A stretch of DNA of 36,782 nucleotides from Methanobrevibacter sp. GTDB taxonomy: Archaea; Methanobacteriota; Methanobacteria; Methanobacteriales; Methanobacteriaceae. The translations under genes were made by a program, and so were the position numbers. Below are positions 35,190 to 36,782 of the stretch, piece by piece. The stretch covers positions 1 to 36,782 of the forward strand of contig JAILDN010000068.1 in assembly GCA_024689425.1 (NCBI GenBank), given 5' to 3'. The first letter of the stretch is position 1, and every line of letters starts with the position of its first letter. The notes below the pieces were generated by a model. It saw only the letters and a list, made by a program, of their open reading frames with translations. It did not search any database and had not been told where the DNA came from.

Positions 35190-35690
35190 TTAATTAGATT
35201 CAGCAATGCCCGCTGTTAAAAACAGTATTCCTTCCATAATCAAACATATTCCAACGATAATTGCAACGTATAATGGTGATGCAATTGCCGCAAAAGCAAA
35301 ATAAACAACAACTATTCCTAAGATTAAAATAAGTACTGATGCCAGTCTGGATATTGTATCTAATCCGAAGACAATTCCGAAAATACCTGCAAATATCAAT
35401 ACAAATGCAATCAGGTAGAAGTGAAATCCAACAAGGAAAGACAATGCATCTATTTCATATATGAATAATAATCCGAATAGAATTGCACATATTCCAATCA
35501 ATATATTCAGCAATGAAACATGAGCCATCATGCTCCATACAGAAAATCCGTCAATAATGCAAGCAAATCCGAATGCTATTAAACATATTCCTGCAATCCA
35601 GGATACTGCTTCTGCACTATACATCGGATATACTGCAAAAAGTATACCCATAATTATAAATAAAATTCCAAGTATTTTCTTATAATCCAT
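35190..35690 (-). CDS. HdeD-like (DUF308) six-helix membrane protein
   Basis: The 166-residue protein is almost entirely membrane spans (about six), with repeated helix pairs such as GILFIIMGILFAVYP and GICLIMEGILFLTAG, the pattern of the HdeD/DUF308 family. The bacterial member is linked to acid stress; no biochemical role is established. I chose ATG 35690, with GGAG 9 bases upstream; in-frame ATGs at 35699 and 35705 sit on or before that site. A TATA-like tract precedes it (about 35712-35722). Confidence 0.85.
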   Translation of the reverse strand: MDYKKILGILFIIMGILFAVYPMYSAEAVSWIAGICLIAFGFACIIDGFSVWSMMAHVSLLNILIGICAILFGLLFIYEIDALSFLVGFHFYLIAFVLIFAGIFGIVFGLDTISRLASVLILILGIVVVYFAFAAIASPLYVAIIVGICLIMEGILFLTAGIAESN

Positions 35691-35705
35691 AAATTTCATC
35701 TCCAT

Positions 35706-36217
35706 TAATTATTATATAAAAAATATTATTTATTCTTTAGGCACAGAATATTTTAGTGTTAAAATAACACTATTCATCATTATTATCTTAACTGCAATAA
35801 TACAAAGCAGAGAAGTATTTTCAGTATTAAAATAGTAAATATTTTTTAGACTCTTTCAAAAACTTTGTTGATTTGAAATTATTTGAGGAAATAACAATAT
35901 TGATTTATAAATCTAAAAAACTTCATAAAAGGGATTTGCCCGTATACTATACAAAATAGTTACTACTTTTGCTCTCAAAATATAATATACAAATAAGAAG
36001 CATATATACTTCAAAAGTTGGGAATCACTTCATTTTTAATAGCCCTGATTTTGAATTGATTATACAAGCATACCCCCACATATTGCATTTGGAAAATGGA
36101 CTGTACAAATGATTACAGGCCAGACTAGGAAAAATTGAGGAAAATTTTCTTAAATTAACTATTTTTGAGGGCCTGAATTTTTTTGTTTTCAACAGGATTT
36201 TGATTAACGAACAAAAA
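35706..36217. other. Gene-free stretch of about 500 bases
   Basis: I see no supportable gene. The stretch holds the promoter of the HdeD-like gene, the right copy of the 32-base repeat (35849-35880) and an isolated TTTAGGCAC half-site (35736-35744). Short frames on both strands have no ribosome site or recognisable motif; the region could contain decayed coding sequence. Confidence 0.5.
35849..35880 (-). repeat. 32-base dispersed repeat, right copy
   Basis: This is the exact reverse complement of 89-120, with the same internal TTTCAAA/TTTGAAA dyad. It sits in non-coding DNA as the left copy does. The pair encloses core genes (mcm, tyrS), so it does not by itself mark a mobile island. Confidence 0.8.
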
Positions 36218-36243
36218 TTTAGGTGTGCCAAAATATTTATATG
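36218..36243 (+). promoter_or_regulatory. Metal-box-like site plus TATA box before the ferredoxin gene
   Basis: TTTAGG-TGTG-CCAAAA (36218-36233) is followed two bases later by TTTATATG (36236-36243). The layout copies that at 12965-12990: the same TTTAGG half-site, the same distance to the TATA box. The right half-site is imperfect. A DtxR-type metal regulator is the natural suspect for a ferredoxin gene, but this is an inference. Confidence 0.5.
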
Positions 36244-36291
36244 ATTGAATCCTAAAATGATATATAGTTAAAAATTAAGGAGATTTTAACT

Positions 36292-36567
36292 TTGAGGCAT
36301 CGCAGAGGACCATCATCAATAGGACTTGAGATTGGCAAATTAATTTTTTCAGAACTTTTAAATGCTAAATACAAATCTCGATGGCGCATAGGAAATAACA
36401 TTAAACAATGCAATCTGTGCGGGAAATGCGAATTAATCTGTAGTTCAAATGCAATAAAGGTAAGCAGGCATGACAAAACTTGGACATTAAACAATATGCG
36501 ATGCAATCAATGTTTGAGATGTGTCATGTCATGTCCCGTTCATTGTTTAAAACAGGTCAGATTATAA
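36292..36567 (+). CDS. Small 2x[4Fe-4S] ferredoxin-like protein
   Basis: The 91-residue protein carries two CxxCxxCxxxC clusters: CNLCGKCELIC near 42-52 and CNQCLRCVMSCP near 73-84. It could hold two [4Fe-4S] clusters and carry electrons at low potential. The N-terminal 40 residues are basic and partly hydrophobic (RHRRGPSS, then IGLEIGKLIFSELL), reminiscent of NuoI/EchF-type subunits that dock on a membrane complex. The start is TTG 36292 because the ribosome site AAGGAGA (36277-36283) is ideally spaced and no ATG is available. The promoter has the possible metal box at 36218. Confidence 0.85.
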   Translation: MRHRRGPSSIGLEIGKLIFSELLNAKYKSRWRIGNNIKQCNLCGKCELICSSNAIKVSRHDKTWTLNNMRCNQCLRCVMSCPVHCLKQVRL

Positions 36568-36570
36568 TTT

Positions 36571-36729
36571 TTTAGGCATATAAAAATTTAATTTAATTAA
36601 ACGCCTTTTAAATAATTTGTTTTGCCTAAATAATTTCAAATATTCGTTTAATTTATATATTAAAACTTTTTAATATATTATTGCTGAGTTAATTTTTGTG
36701 AGTAGATTATATATTGGGAGGTTTTTTTT
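36571..36729 (+). promoter_or_regulatory. Promoter region of the gene at the right edge
   Basis: TTTAGG (36571-36576) and its inverse CCTAAA (36625-36630) frame a 48-base AT-rich spacer. A TATA-like box TTTATATATTA lies at 36652-36662, and a GGGAGG ribosome site at 36716-36721. The separated half-sites may belong to the same putative metal regulator, which is weaker here than at the two compact sites. Confidence 0.35.
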
Positions 36730-36782
36730 ATGGGTCGCAGACATAGGCACGGCAGAACACCTAACTTATTACGCTTGTTAGC
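36730..36782 (+). CDS. Start of a gene running off the right edge
   Basis: ATG 36730 stands 8 bases after a GGGAGG ribosome site. The 17 complete codons visible encode a very basic start, MGRRHRHGRTPNLLRLL. It recalls the basic beginning of the neighbouring ferredoxin (MRHRRGP...), so a related protein is possible, but too little is present to name it. Confidence 0.7.
   Translation, partial: MGRRHRHGRTPNLLRLL

Noticed and set aside
89-35880. The whole interval between the 32-base repeats as one mobile island
   Set aside because: It includes essential core genes (mcm, aIF2-beta, tyrS, tmk), and neither an integrase nor a transposase was found.
36025-36231. 68-codon frame on the minus strand in the gap before the ferredoxin gene
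   Set aside because: No ribosome site, no recognisable motif, and it would overlap the ferredoxin gene's promoter elements. Decayed coding sequence cannot be excluded.
1-36782. CRISPR array, tRNA or rRNA genes
   Set aside because: No regularly spaced direct repeats and no tRNA T-arm or rRNA-like GC-rich block was seen by eye. A dedicated scan would be decisive.

Overview
The window looks like the chromosome of a gut- or rumen-type methanogenic archaeon of the Methanobacteriales, most likely Methanobrevibacter. The DNA is very AT-rich. The left end carries archaeal information-processing genes (MCM helicase, aIF2-beta, NMD3, archaeal-type tyrosyl-tRNA synthetase). Starts are preceded either by GGTGAT/GGAGG-type ribosome sites or by a TATA box about 25 bases upstream (leaderless starts). 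The species is an inference. By eye I found no tRNA, rRNA, CRISPR array or complete insertion sequence.

Layout. 1-5893: housekeeping genes mcm, aIF2-beta, nmd3, tyrS and a small partner gene on the plus strand, then a 37-residue zinc-ribbon gene and tmk on the minus strand. 5999-12842: two overlapping U32-family genes and a MutS-like ATPase with an HhH N-terminus. 12965-17266: a probable metal-regulated promoter, an LCMT-type methyltransferase, and a pair of degenerate ABC exporter subunits, the first broken by two frameshifts. 17537-18004: a dCMP-deaminase-like enzyme. 18109-30949: a self-contained nonribosomal peptide locus. 31177-33464: a TetR regulator with a perfect operator-like palindrome in front of small genes, two of which look damaged. 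33586-35690: a UbiB/AarF-type kinase and an HdeD-like membrane protein (minus strand). 36218-36782: a second metal-box-like promoter, a small 2x[4Fe-4S] ferredoxin and the start of another gene.

The centre of interest is 18109-30949. A 2605-residue NRPS (C, an extra half-C lobe, A, T, C, A, T, thioester reductase) is read leftwards and is followed 10 bases later by a MATE exporter whose C-terminus is fused to an anti-sigma-type (RsbW/SpoIIAB-like) ATPase domain. Divergently, four genes overlap by 1 to 4 bases: a STAS anti-anti-sigma protein, a stand-alone RsbW-like kinase, a membrane-bound PP2C/SpoIIE phosphatase and an Sfp-type phosphopantetheinyl transferase. Archaea have no sigma factor of the bacterial type, so this complete partner-switching set has no usual target. 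The obvious candidate is the ATPase-like domain on the exporter, which has lost the glycines of its ATP lid. My reading (inference) is a signal-gated peptide production and export system: the phosphatase senses something at the membrane, sets the phosphorylation state of the STAS protein, and STAS binds either the kinase or the exporter tail. The likely product is a reductively released dipeptide (aldehyde, pyrazinone or alcohol), possibly with a non-standard first unit because the first adenylation domain lacks the amino-anchoring aspartate.

A 32-base sequence occurs near both ends of the window in opposite orientation (89-120 and 35849-35880).
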